From positions 1 through 47,763 of the forward strand of contig JAEEJA010000086.1 in assembly GCA_016281605.1 (NCBI GenBank): a stretch of DNA of 47,763 bases. Reading direction: 5' to 3'. Position 1 is the stretch's first letter. Every line of letters begins with the position of its first letter. Below, piece after piece: positions 1 to 7,858 of the stretch. This DNA comes from Lachnospiraceae bacterium (GTDB lineage Bacteria > Bacillota > Clostridia > Lachnospirales > Lachnospiraceae). A program made the position numbers and the translations under genes. The notes below the pieces were generated by a model that ran no database searches, was not told the origin of the DNA, and worked only from the letters and a program-made list of their open reading frames with translations.

Positions 1-2
1 AT

Positions 3-407
3 GGGGCGCTTGGATGGTTTGCTGTTGGTGATTATAAAAAACGTGCGAATGTAGTAGGTGGCCGGGAAACATCCAAACCATCGGATGTTCATAAGCACAT
101 GATGGATTTGCTTAAGGAGTACAACGCCAAGGAAAATGTCACAGTAGAGGATATCATAGCTTTGCATGGCGAGTTTGAGTATATTCATCCATTTCAGGAT
201 GGAAACGGCAGAGTCGGACGCCTTGTAGCATTAAAGGAGTGCCTGGGACATAATGTGATACCTTTTATCATCGAGGATGCGAAGAAGAATTACTACTACA
301 GAGGTCTCTACGAATGGAGAAATGAAAAGGGCTGGCTTACTGATACCTGCTTGGACGGGCAGGATACATTTAAAAGACTTATGGATATGTTGGAGATTCA
401 GTACTAA
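3..407 (+). CDS. Fic-domain protein, 5' end outside window
   Basis: The reading frame is open to the left edge (first complete codon at 3), so the N-terminus is missing. The visible part of about 134 residues contains the Fic active-site motif HPFQDGNGRVGR (HxFx(D/E)GNGRxxR), with the catalytic His and the nucleotide-binding loop intact. Fic proteins usually transfer AMP from ATP to a hydroxyl group on a target protein. The upstream residues (GALGWFAVGDYKKRANVVGGRE) include the region that normally precedes the catalytic motif in Fic proteins that resemble Huntingtin-interacting protein E. An internal ATG at 99 gives a shorter frame but is not the true start. No inhibitory helix can be judged because the N-terminus is cut off. 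A terminator follows at 457-502. The family call is firm; the substrate and any toxin-antitoxin role are unknown. Confidence 0.85.
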   Translation, partial: GALGWFAVGDYKKRANVVGGRETSKPSDVHKHMMDLLKEYNAKENVTVEDIIALHGEFEYIHPFQDGNGRVGRLVALKECLGHNVIPFIIEDAKKNYYYRGLYEWRNEKGWLTDTCLDGQDTFKRLMDMLEIQY

Positions 408-456
408 TATCGGAAGCCAAGAATTATCTTCAACAACTTTTGTGCTTATTTGATAT

Positions 457-502
457 GGCTTTCTTATATTTTTCGCTGGCAGGTGAGATAAGAAAGCCTT
501 TT
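457..502 (+). terminator. Intrinsic terminator after the fic gene
   Basis: An 11-bp perfect stem (GGCTTTCTTAT at 457-467 with ATAAGAAAGCC at 488-498) has a 20-nt loop and is followed by TTTTCTTTATTTT. It lies 50 nt after the fic stop codon. Confidence 0.75.
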
Positions 503-588
503 CTTTATTTTCCATTCACATGCGGTTATATGAAAAAGGAACTTTAAGCTTTTTATATGTCAAGAAAGGATTATAAGAGTGTGGAATA

Positions 589-1143
589 TTGAATTCAAAG
601 GAAAAAAACAGGGCAATTACAGATACTAATCCTGAATTATTGGATTATAATAATAAAGATAATGGAAAAACAATATTGTCAAGGAAGCATATTCTCAATA
701 CTTGCAAAAGAGAAGTAAAACTCGCGATGTTACCTGTTTTCCTAGTCATGTTGACTATATGTGTGTCGGGTACATTTATCATAGTACCCACTTCAGACAC
801 GATCGGAATTTATGCATTACTACTGTTGTGGATTATAGGGATTATAACCATTACTATACAGTTTTTGATAATGAAAAAGTCCCAAAAAGCCATAGGAGAG
901 GCACTCCCGATGGGAAGCTTTACAATCTACTTAGCTCGTAGCCGGAGAATGAGGAGATATGCCTGTCATTTTAAAATTAACGGAAAAGACAGAAAAGTTC
1001 CTAGCGGCGCTTTAGGTCAGATAAGGCTGTTTGGAGAAGAAGATGTCTATATTCTGATGATCAATGATAAAATAACTGCGGTTTATCCGGAAGCAAAATA
1101 TTCACTGGATACTGATCTTTTGGGAAAAATGTCTGTTGTTTAG
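589..1143 (+). CDS. Unknown protein with two membrane segments
   Basis: A 184-residue protein that I do not recognise. Residues 1-44 are charged and polar. Two hydrophobic segments follow at about 46-68 and 74-95, separated by a short loop, and then a soluble C-terminal part of about 88 residues with an Arg-rich stretch (LARSRRMRRYACHF). With no cleavable signal peptide, the ends are probably both cytoplasmic; this is inference. The start is uncertain. TTG at 589 is the only start codon ahead of the first membrane segment, with a GAAAGGA sequence rather far upstream (about 563-569). The GTG at 581 runs into a stop after two codons. The gene stands alone between the fic terminator and the aromatic leader region. 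Confidence 0.6.
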   Translation: MNSKEKNRAITDTNPELLDYNNKDNGKTILSRKHILNTCKREVKLAMLPVFLVMLTICVSGTFIIVPTSDTIGIYALLLLWIIGIITITIQFLIMKKSQKAIGEALPMGSFTIYLARSRRMRRYACHFKINGKDRKVPSGALGQIRLFGEEDVYILMINDKITAVYPEAKYSLDTDLLGKMSVV

Positions 1144-1220
1144 AGTGCCTGACACCAATGTCTTATATAGTATCATTTAAAAAGATGAATTATGGAACTT
1201 GACAACTCCAATATTTATAC

Positions 1221-1249
1221 TTGACAGATATAAATAAATGATTTATATT
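1221..1249 (+). promoter_or_regulatory. Sigma-A promoter candidate for the aromatic unit
   Basis: TTGACA at 1221-1226, a 17-bp spacer and TATATT at 1244-1249. This matches the sigma-A consensus at both boxes and lies about 95 nt upstream of the leader peptide start. Confidence 0.6.
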
Positions 1250-1297
1250 TTTTGTTGTAAATAAGTCTTAAGTCCTTGTGGAGATTTAAGCTGTAAA

Positions 1298-1306
1298 TGA
1301 TATAAT
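1298..1306 (+). promoter_or_regulatory. Extended -10 promoter candidate nearer the leader
   Basis: TGATATAAT at 1298-1306 is a consensus extended -10 box. The best -35-like element (TTGTGG, 1276-1281) is 19 bp away and weak. Transcription from here would start at about 1313, roughly 30 nt before the leader ATG, which is the compact geometry usual for attenuated operons. Confidence 0.5.
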
Positions 1307-1342
1307 ATTCTAGTATGATTGATATTAAAGAGGTTTTACGAT

Positions 1343-1435
1343 ATGAAATATTCAGATAGAAAATATTCATTTGTAACAACTGAATTCACATTTTTCTTTA
1401 CCTTTACTTCGAACCGATGTAAGGGTAATTTGTGA
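1343..1435 (+). CDS. Phe-rich leader peptide of the pheA-aroF unit
   Basis: A 30-codon frame starts with ATG at 1343 behind an AGAGG ribosome binding site (1329-1333) and ends in TGA at 1433. It contains six Phe (residues 10, 15, 17, 18, 19, 21) and two Tyr, with the cluster EFTFFFTFT in the middle. The E. coli pheL leader peptide has a similar FFF-x-F run. The codons just after the cluster (1410-1423) are also one arm of an antiterminator helix, so a ribosome stalled at Phe codons versus one reaching the stop codon would have opposite effects on the RNA. The gene next downstream is a prephenate dehydratase, the committed enzyme of Phe synthesis. What I see is the frame, the composition and the RNA pairing. 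The regulatory function is inferred from classic proteobacterial attenuation. Confidence 0.8.
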   Translation: MKYSDRKYSFVTTEFTFFFTFTSNRCKGNL

Positions 1436-1496
1436 TGCTAAAAAAAATCATAAGTTGACTTACATGCGGTTCGGTATAATCCGAGCCGCTTTTTTT
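1410..1496 (+). promoter_or_regulatory. Transcription attenuator (antiterminator/terminator switch)
   Basis: Two mutually exclusive helices can form. Antiterminator: 1410-1423 (CGAACCGATGTAAG) pairs over 14 bp with 1459-1473 (CTTACAT, one bulged G, CGGTTCG). Terminator: GCGGTTCGG (1466-1474) pairs with CCGAGCCGC (1481-1489) around a TATAAT loop, followed by seven T at 1490-1496. The shared arm 1466-1473 cannot be in both. The first antiterminator arm lies inside the leader peptide frame, just after the Phe cluster. Starved ribosomes stalled on Phe codons should leave it free and permit read-through. Ribosomes finishing at 1433-1435 should mask it and allow termination. No T-box consensus is present. 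Confidence 0.8.
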
Positions 1497-1502
1497 ATCG
1501 CA

Positions 1503-1545
1503 GAGTCGTCGTGAGGAGAATGTCAGCAAAGCTGACCGACGACTC
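1503..1545 (+). other. Long GC-rich compound hairpin ahead of pheA
   Basis: GAGTCGTCG (1503-1511) pairs with CGACGACTC (1537-1545). Inside it GTCAGC (1522-1527) pairs with GCTGAC (1531-1536) around AAA. There is no T-tract, so this is not a normal terminator. It is much more GC-rich than its surroundings. It sits between the attenuator and the pheA ribosome binding site (AAAGGAGA, 1601-1608) and may affect RNA stability or be an interspersed repeat. Confidence 0.6.
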
Positions 1546-1614
1546 GCGGACGAGTAGGGTGTGATTACATCTTCCCTTCTCGATTATTACAGGGTCATCG
1601 AAAGGAGAAAAAAA

Positions 1615-2160
1615 ATGTTAAAAGTGTCTTACAGTGGTATAGAGGGAGCATTCGCACACGAAGCAGCAAAAAAGATGTTTCCGGATGCATTGCATGTATC
1701 GAGTGCTAACTTTGAGCAAGCTTATCAGAAAGCATATCAGGGAGAGTGTGATATCGCAGTCCTTCCGATTGAGAATAGTTACGCAGGAGCTGTTGAAGAG
1801 GTAAAAAAGATGCTTTCAAGAGGTGAAATGGAAATTATTTCTAAGATGTCACTTCCTATTGTGCAGAATTTACTCGGAGTCAGAGGAAGTAGAATAAATG
1901 ACATAAAAACAGTCGTCAGTCAGAAAAAAGCAATTGAGCAGTGCGATACATATATTAGAAAAAATGGTTACGAGATTATCGAAGCAGTAAATACAGCCGT
2001 AGCTGCAAGACAGGTAGTAAGCGAAGGAAAGATGGCAGTAGCAGCAATTGCCAGTCTTGAAACAGCTGCTTTGTACGGTCTGAAGGTTCTGGATGAGCAT
2101 ATTAACGAGAAAGACGACAATATAACTACATTTGTTGCCGTATCTCGAAATATAAAATAA
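1615..2160 (+). CDS. pheA: Prephenate dehydratase, catalytic domain only
   Basis: A 181-residue enzyme converting prephenate to phenylpyruvate, the last pathway-specific step before transamination to Phe, in the cytoplasm. It shows the dehydratase signatures YSGIEGAFAHEAA near the N-terminus, PIENSYAGAVEEV at about residue 60, and NITTFVAVSR at the C-terminus. The last corresponds to the family's TRF motif: the catalytic Thr is kept but Arg is replaced by Thr. The protein ends there, so the usual C-terminal ACT domain (about 80 residues, Phe feedback binding) is absent. There is no N-terminal chorismate mutase domain either. The start is ATG at 1615, chosen for the AAAGGAGA site just upstream; an in-frame GTG at 1561 lacks a good site. 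It is followed after 40 nt by DAHP synthase and preceded by a Phe leader attenuator. Confidence 0.88.
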   Translation: MLKVSYSGIEGAFAHEAAKKMFPDALHVSSANFEQAYQKAYQGECDIAVLPIENSYAGAVEEVKKMLSRGEMEIISKMSLPIVQNLLGVRGSRINDIKTVVSQKKAIEQCDTYIRKNGYEIIEAVNTAVAARQVVSEGKMAVAAIASLETAALYGLKVLDEHINEKDDNITTFVAVSRNIK

Positions 2161-2164
2161 TCAC

Positions 2165-2178
2165 GCATCTTAAGATGC
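2165..2178. other. 14-bp perfect palindrome between pheA and aroF
   Basis: GCATCTTAAGATGC fills most of the gap between the pheA stop and the ribosome binding site of the next gene. It could be a short intercistronic hairpin or a protein site; no T-tract follows. Confidence 0.5.
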
Positions 2179-2200
2179 AAAACAAAGGAGGAAATAAATC

Positions 2201-3229
2201 ATGGGAATGGCTTATGAAAAGCAACTTGCAATACCGGCGGAGCTTAAGGAAATGTATCCGCTTACTGCAAAAATGAATGAAACTGTACAGACAAGAAAGG
2301 CAGAACTTGAAGCAATATTTGAAGGAAGAAAAGAAAAACTTGTCCTGATTATTGGACCATGTTCTGCTGATAATGAAGACTCAGTTATGGACTATATCGG
2401 AAGGCTTGTACCTGTTCAGGAAAAGGTTAAAGATAAGATTTTTATAGTACCAAGGATTTACACCAATAAGCCCAGAACTACAGCAAAGGGATATAAGGGG
2501 ATGCTTCATCAGCCGGATCCAAGTCAAAAGCCAAATGTATTCAAAGGAATAGAGGCAACAAGACATCTTCACATGCGTGCTGTAATGGAAACAGGCTTTG
2601 CCTGTGCTGACGAGATGCTCTATACAGAAAATTACGGATATCTTGATGATCTTTTAGTATATGTAGCTGTAGGAGCTCGCTCTGTGGAAGACCAGCAGCA
2701 TAGGCTTACATCAAGCGGTATTAGTGTGCCTGTAGGAATGAAGAATCCAACTTCCGGTGATTACAGTGTAATGATGAATGCCATAAGTGCTGCCCAACAT
2801 GGACATACATTTATCTATAGAGGATGGCAGGTACACTCAGACGGAAATAAACATGCACATGCAATTCTTAGAGGATATACCGATCAGCATGGAACCATGA
2901 GACCAAACTATCATTATGAGGATCTCATAAGACTATGCGACTGTTACGAGAATGGCAATTTCGCAAATCCCTCACTTATCATAGATACAAATCACTGTAA
3001 TTCAAATAAGAACCCATTTGCTCAGAAAAGAATTATTAAAGAGGTACTACATTCTGCAAAACATGATGAACGAATAGCAAAAATACTTAAGGGATTTATG
3101 ATAGAGAGCTATATAGAGGACGGAGCACAGGAACCCGGAGGAGGGTGCTACGGAAAGTCCATAACAGATCCTTGCCTGGGATGGGAAAAAACAGAAAAAC
3201 TTATATATGAGATTGCAGAATTGCTATAA
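2201..3229 (+). CDS. aroF: 3-deoxy-7-phosphoheptulonate synthase, class I (AroF/G/H type)
   Basis: A 342-residue enzyme joining phosphoenolpyruvate and erythrose 4-phosphate to give DAHP, the first step of the shikimate pathway. The length fits the E. coli-type class I alpha family (about 350). Visible signatures are IIGPCSADN (with the metal-binding Cys), PRIYTNKPRTTAKGYKG, VAVGARSVEDQQHR, PVGMKNPTSGD, DTNHCNSNK (metal His), MIESYIEDGAQ (metal Glu) and YGKSITDPCLGW (metal Asp), so the metal and substrate ligands appear intact. ATG at 2201 follows AAAGGAGGAAATAAATC. It forms a unit with pheA behind the Phe attenuator, so first-step flux and Phe branch flux are probably controlled together. 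Which aromatic amino acid inhibits it cannot be read from the sequence; aroF is used as a generic symbol. Confidence 0.93.
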   Translation: MGMAYEKQLAIPAELKEMYPLTAKMNETVQTRKAELEAIFEGRKEKLVLIIGPCSADNEDSVMDYIGRLVPVQEKVKDKIFIVPRIYTNKPRTTAKGYKGMLHQPDPSQKPNVFKGIEATRHLHMRAVMETGFACADEMLYTENYGYLDDLLVYVAVGARSVEDQQHRLTSSGISVPVGMKNPTSGDYSVMMNAISAAQHGHTFIYRGWQVHSDGNKHAHAILRGYTDQHGTMRPNYHYEDLIRLCDCYENGNFANPSLIIDTNHCNSNKNPFAQKRIIKEVLHSAKHDERIAKILKGFMIESYIEDGAQEPGGGCYGKSITDPCLGWEKTEKLIYEIAELL

Positions 3230-3285
3230 TATAAAAGACTTATAAAGACTTCACTATCTTTGTTCTGTACAAAATCCTGAAAAAA

Positions 3286-3294
3286 TGTTATAAT
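3286..3294 (+). promoter_or_regulatory. Extended -10 promoter for the HD-GYP gene
   Basis: TGTTATAAT is a consensus extended -10 box about 55 nt before the next start codon. No good -35 box stands at 16-18 bp upstream. Confidence 0.5.
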
Positions 3295-3348
3295 CTATCC
3301 TATATGATTTCAGCTAGTGACAAAATAACATAAAACAGGAGATTTGTA

Positions 3349-4713
3349 ATGCAGGAAATACTTAAATATGGTTCTACAATATTAGATATTGCTCTATTAA
3401 TTTGTTTTATCATATTTTTTTACTTATCAATTAAAAAAGCATTTTTAAAAGAAGAGAAAGGAAAAAGAAAGATTTTCTTCATGTCTTTATTAACCAACCC
3501 ATTCTTTCTTTTTCTTGTTTCTTTTGTAGTAAGTATAACAGTTACAGTAATTATATATGGAATATCAAAAGGCACTGAATTTTTAAATGATATAAAACAC
3601 TTTAAAATCGATACTCAATTTACATTAACATATTCAATTATAGGATGTTTTGTATTTGTATTGTTAATTATTATATTTTCTCTAATTATAGGGAAAAAGT
3701 TAAAGGCGCCCAATGTATCGCTTGTAACTTTTATTTACCTGATGTTTGCGGTGATAACAGCTCTATCAGGAGAAGATTCATCAAGAAAAACAGATGAGTA
3801 TTTGATTCAGTCATACAGTATGAAGGTTTTTAGCAATGTGATTCTGATAATAGCTTTATTTTTTTGGTATCATTTTGTTATAAAAGCTTTGTCGAAACTT
3901 ACGGACAGAAAGCGAACACTTAATTGGAGAATGTTTGTATTACCACCTGCCGTTTTCTTGCCGTTTTATTATTTGTTTGATGTATTATCCTATTTTTTTG
4001 GAGGATTTACTTCGACCGTTTGTGTGCAGATTCTTTCGATTATTATACTATATCTTTTTATATGGGCATTTTATGTAATAATAAAGAATATAAATGCAAC
4101 GAACGATGCGATTGAAGCAAAGGATAACTTAAAAAAGCTTTCGGTTGAAGTGATGGAAGCTCTTGCACATACGATAGATGCAAAAGATAAGTACACTAAC
4201 GGTCATTCTATCCGAGTTGCAAATTACTCCAGAATGATAGCCCAAAAAATGGAACTATCCCAGGAAATGTGCGATAATATCTATTATATGGGGCTTCTTC
4301 ATGATATAGGGAAGATAGGTGTGCCCAATGAGATTATCAATAAGCCTGCTAAACTTACTGATTCAGAATACGGAGTTATAAAAACTCATCCTGTAATCGG
4401 TTATGATATTTTATCGGAAATCAAGAGTAATTCTGAGCTTTCAAAGGGTGCCAAATGGCATCATGAAAGATATGATGGAAATGGATATCCCGACGGATTA
4501 TCAGGAGAAGATATTCCGATAGAATCAAGGATAATAAGTGTAGCAGACAGTTACGACGCTATGACATCTAATCGAAGTTATCGTGATTTTCTGCCTCAAG
4601 AAAAGGTTCGTAGTGAGATTGAAAAAAACATAGGAACGCAGTTTGACCCTAAGGCTGCAAAATCTATGATTGAAATAATTGATGAAGATGTGAATTATGA
4701 GTTACATGAGTAA
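3349..4713 (+). CDS. Membrane HD-GYP domain protein, likely c-di-GMP phosphodiesterase
   Basis: A 454-residue protein. The N-terminal 250 residues carry about seven hydrophobic segments (roughly 10-30, 44-70, 92-118, 124-140, 158-180, 196-216, 224-250), forming an unassigned membrane sensor. A short linker leads to the HD-GYP domain (about 265-445). It contains HTIDAKDKYTNGHSIRVA, LLHDIGKIGVP (His 318 of the HD pair), KTHPVIGYDIL, WHHERYDGNGYPDG (the GYP loop near 379-381) and ADSYDAMTSNRSYR. All metal-site and GYP residues expected of an active enzyme are present. HD-GYP proteins hydrolyse c-di-GMP to pGpG or GMP. ATG at 3349 follows an AGGAGA site. The next gene, 49 nt downstream, is also a c-di-GMP enzyme, so the two may be co-transcribed. 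Confidence 0.9.
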   Translation: MQEILKYGSTILDIALLICFIIFFYLSIKKAFLKEEKGKRKIFFMSLLTNPFFLFLVSFVVSITVTVIIYGISKGTEFLNDIKHFKIDTQFTLTYSIIGCFVFVLLIIIFSLIIGKKLKAPNVSLVTFIYLMFAVITALSGEDSSRKTDEYLIQSYSMKVFSNVILIIALFFWYHFVIKALSKLTDRKRTLNWRMFVLPPAVFLPFYYLFDVLSYFFGGFTSTVCVQILSIIILYLFIWAFYVIIKNINATNDAIEAKDNLKKLSVEVMEALAHTIDAKDKYTNGHSIRVANYSRMIAQKMELSQEMCDNIYYMGLLHDIGKIGVPNEIINKPAKLTDSEYGVIKTHPVIGYDILSEIKSNSELSKGAKWHHERYDGNGYPDGLSGEDIPIESRIISVADSYDAMTSNRSYRDFLPQEKVRSEIEKNIGTQFDPKAAKSMIEIIDEDVNYELHE

Positions 4714-4762
4714 AATGTATTATGTGAATTTTGATAAAGATTATAATCAGAGGTAGTGATTT

Positions 4763-7700
4763 ATGATATACAACGAAAAAGGTTTAAACAGCATTGCAGA
4801 AGCAATGCTTTCCGAGTTTTTCTGTGTTTATTGTGTTAATATTAAGACCGATGAATATCAGCTTTATACAGCTGATAGTTGGTATGCCTCCATAAACAGA
4901 GAAGTAGAAGGTAAAGACTATTTTAAAGATGTCGCTAAGATTGCTGAAATGGTAATTCATGAAGATGATAAACATATATTTTTAGATGAAAATCTTAAGG
5001 AATTACTTATTTATCAGGTACAGCACGATGAAGTTCACCTGACGGATTATAGGATAATAATAGATGGAAAGCCTGTATATCTACGTTCAAAGCTTATCAG
5101 AGGTATTGGGGATGATGATTGCTTTATACTTGGTGTTACAAATGTTGATAAGGAGTTTAAAGATCGGCAAAAATTTGATTTAATGGAAAAGGAAAGATAT
5201 ATATTTAATCAGATTGCCGGTAGTCTTGCTAAGCATTTTGATACCCTGTATTATGTTGATTTAAAGTCCAATAAGTACTATGAGTATTCTGCCACTGAGA
5301 CTTATATGGATATGGAAGTGCCCAAAAGTGGGGATGATTTCTTTGAAGAAAGCAGTAAAAATCTTAGAAAATATGTTCATATTGAGGATAAGGAAAGAAT
5401 AGTTAATGAATTTAGAAAAGATGTAGCACTCGAAAATCTTGCCAAGAAAAAGACTTATACCCTTAATTACAAACTTGTAATTAACGAAAAAGTCAGAAAC
5501 TGTCGATGCAGCATATTGCGTGCAAGAGACTTACAGCACATGCTGGTATGTATAGAGAATATAGATGATGAAGTAAATAAAGACATGGAAAGGACAGCTG
5601 CACTGGTACGTGCCAACGAACTTGCCCGTAAAGATGGTCTCACCGGTGTAAAAAATATGATCGCTTATCGTGAGCTTGAGTACTCTATACAACAAAGAAT
5701 GGAAAGCGATAAGGGTCATTCACCTTTTGCTATTATAGTCTGCGACATTAATGATTTAAAAAGCATTAATGATTCCAAGGGACATAAAGTTGGAAATGAA
5801 TATATACTATCTGCATGTAGAATAATATGTGGAATATTTGCACATAGTCCTGTATTTCGTATAGGAGGAGACGAGTTTTGTGCAGTTCTTGTAGGGCAAG
5901 ATTATAATAATAGAGATATACTGCTTGATAAGCTTAAGAAGTGCTCCAAAGATAATAATCAAATAGGGGAAGGACCTGTAGTTGCTATAGGAATCGGAGT
6001 ATATGATTCTCAAAATGACAGAAAAGTATCAGACGTTTTTGAAAGAGCTGACACCGATATGTATCTGGACAAGTATGAATTAAAGGTTGAAAAAGCTACA
6101 AAATCTCATACATCTAAAGAAGAAGCACTACAGATACCCGTTGAGCGTAAACAAAAACTGGATTCACTTTTTGAGGCATTAGCAATTATAAATGATGAAG
6201 ATTATATTTTTGTATGTGATATGCATTATGATTATTCCAGATGGTCTAAAAAGATTATAGATATCTATGGACTACCATCTGAATATATGCATAAAGCAGG
6301 AGAGATATGGAAAAAGTTTATTCATAAAGATGATAGAAAAGTATACACTGAAGCTATAAAAAAAGTATTTGAAGGTATTGCAGTTGATTGGGATGTGCAG
6401 TACAGAGCAAAAAAACTAAACGGAGAATACAGTGTTTGCATAGGAAAAGGTACGATACTAAAAGATGAAAACGGTAATATGGAGTATTTCCTGGGAATTA
6501 CGAAGGATCTTAATATTAGTAGTTTTATCGACAAACTGACAGGACTTAAGAATCAGTATGGCTTCTTTGAAGATATACAGACCAATATCGTACAGAATAA
6601 AAAAATGACAATAGCGCTTTTAGGTATAGCCAAGTTCTCTGAAGTAAATGAAATATATGGTTATAACTTTGGAAATTTGGTTCTTCAGAGTGTAGGCAGA
6701 TATCTTTATGAACATGTAGGAAGTTCAGATGAAGTATATAGATTAGACGGAACAAAGTTTGTTGTGATAAGTACAAATCAATCAGATGAAGAGTTGCATG
6801 AAAGGTATGATAATTTAAGAGCATATTTTCGTAAGGGTTTAGAAATAGATGATAACCATATCATGCTCGAATTAAATTCAAGTTATATAACAGTTGATAA
6901 TTTCAATATCGACCCTCATACTATCATGACATGCCTTTCTTTTGCTTACAATGAATCCAAAAGCAAAAGACATGGTGATTTGGTAGAGTTTAACGATGTG
7001 CTGGGAAACGGAAACAGACAAAAGATAGAGAGATTTCATTCAATCAGAGCATCCATTACTCAAGAATACAGGGGATTTTACTTATTGTATCAGCCGGTGG
7101 TAGATGCAAATACAGAGAAGACAATCGGAGCAGAAGCACTTCTAAGATGGAAGAGTGAAGAGCACGGAGTAGTCGGACCTGATGATTTTATCCCTCTTCT
7201 AGAGCAAGACCCTCTGTTTCCGAAGCTCGGAGAGTGGATATTATCCACAGCTATCAGAGATGCTAAAAAGGTGTTAGAAAAAAATCCGGACTTTGTGTTA
7301 AATGTAAATCTATCCTATACACAGATAGAGAGGGCGAATTTTGTTGATATGGTTACCGAAATTGTGGAAAGAGAAGGATATCCACCACAAAATCTGTGTT
7401 TAGAGATAACAGAGAGATGCAGACTTCTTGATATAGATCTTCTAAAAAATATAGTTGTAAGCTTGAGAGGAAGGGGTATCCAGATAGCTCTTGACGATTT
7501 CGGAACAGGATTCTCATCTGTCGGAGTAGTCAAAGTTATGCCTTTTGACATTATTAAGATAGATCGAAGCTTTGTAAGTAAAATAGAGGAAGATGAGTTT
7601 GAACGTACATTTTTGATGACCTTTATACAGATAGCGAATATCTGTGGAGCGAATGTATGTATAGAAGGCATAGAAACCGAAAAAATGGGAGATATACTGA

Positions 7701-7792
7701 GAGATTATAATGTTAACAGTTTTCAAGGCTATTATTACTCAAAACCAATTGATTTAGAAACTTTACTCGATTGGATGGAAGATGGAAAATAA
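4763..7792 (+). CDS. Multidomain GGDEF/EAL c-di-GMP signalling protein
   Basis: A 1009-residue soluble protein without membrane segments. It begins with two PAS-like sensory regions (about 1-135 and 140-275). Then comes a GGDEF domain (about 285-440) with an intact RIGGDEF motif (near 367-372) but no RxxD inhibitory site in the usual place. A third PAS-like region spans about 460-585. A second GGDEF fold (about 588-745) has the motif replaced by RLDGTKF, so it should not make c-di-GMP. The C-terminal EAL domain (about 755-1005) keeps GAEALLRW, NVNLS, LEITER, LDDFGTGFSS, IKIDRSFV, EGIETE and FQGYYYSKP, all expected of an active phosphodiesterase. The protein could therefore both make and degrade c-di-GMP; the net direction is not predictable. 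It lies 49 nt after the HD-GYP gene. Confidence 0.92.
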   Translation: MIYNEKGLNSIAEAMLSEFFCVYCVNIKTDEYQLYTADSWYASINREVEGKDYFKDVAKIAEMVIHEDDKHIFLDENLKELLIYQVQHDEVHLTDYRIIIDGKPVYLRSKLIRGIGDDDCFILGVTNVDKEFKDRQKFDLMEKERYIFNQIAGSLAKHFDTLYYVDLKSNKYYEYSATETYMDMEVPKSGDDFFEESSKNLRKYVHIEDKERIVNEFRKDVALENLAKKKTYTLNYKLVINEKVRNCRCSILRARDLQHMLVCIENIDDEVNKDMERTAALVRANELARKDGLTGVKNMIAYRELEYSIQQRMESDKGHSPFAIIVCDINDLKSINDSKGHKVGNEYILSACRIICGIFAHSPVFRIGGDEFCAVLVGQDYNNRDILLDKLKKCSKDNNQIGEGPVVAIGIGVYDSQNDRKVSDVFERADTDMYLDKYELKVEKATKSHTSKEEALQIPVERKQKLDSLFEALAIINDEDYIFVCDMHYDYSRWSKKIIDIYGLPSEYMHKAGEIWKKFIHKDDRKVYTEAIKKVFEGIAVDWDVQYRAKKLNGEYSVCIGKGTILKDENGNMEYFLGITKDLNISSFIDKLTGLKNQYGFFEDIQTNIVQNKKMTIALLGIAKFSEVNEIYGYNFGNLVLQSVGRYLYEHVGSSDEVYRLDGTKFVVISTNQSDEELHERYDNLRAYFRKGLEIDDNHIMLELNSSYITVDNFNIDPHTIMTCLSFAYNESKSKRHGDLVEFNDVLGNGNRQKIERFHSIRASITQEYRGFYLLYQPVVDANTEKTIGAEALLRWKSEEHGVVGPDDFIPLLEQDPLFPKLGEWILSTAIRDAKKVLEKNPDFVLNVNLSYTQIERANFVDMVTEIVEREGYPPQNLCLEITERCRLLDIDLLKNIVVSLRGRGIQIALDDFGTGFSSVGVVKVMPFDIIKIDRSFVSKIEEDEFERTFLMTFIQIANICGANVCIEGIETEKMGDILRDYNVNSFQGYYYSKPIDLETLLDWMEDGK

Positions 7793-7858
7793 CAAAGATT
7801 CATAAAAATATATACAAATATAAAAGAAAACTAAAAGTCAAAATTTAAGGAGTTTGTT

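Noticed and set aside
99-407. Fic protein starting at ATG 99
   Set aside because: The frame is open to the window edge and the upstream codons fit the family, so this is an internal Met.
1415-1440. AAGGGT resembling the start of a T-box
   Set aside because: The rest of the T-box consensus (GGNACCGCG) is absent and no specifier stem is seen; the leader peptide model explains the region better.
1520-1564. 14-codon frame in the GC-rich hairpin (ATG 1520)
   Set aside because: The purine-rich sequence ends 1 nt before the ATG, too close for initiation, and the codons are explained by the inverted repeat.
1561-1614. GTG 1561 as the pheA start
   Set aside because: No ribosome binding site and no family similarity in the added 18 residues; ATG 1615 has a strong site.
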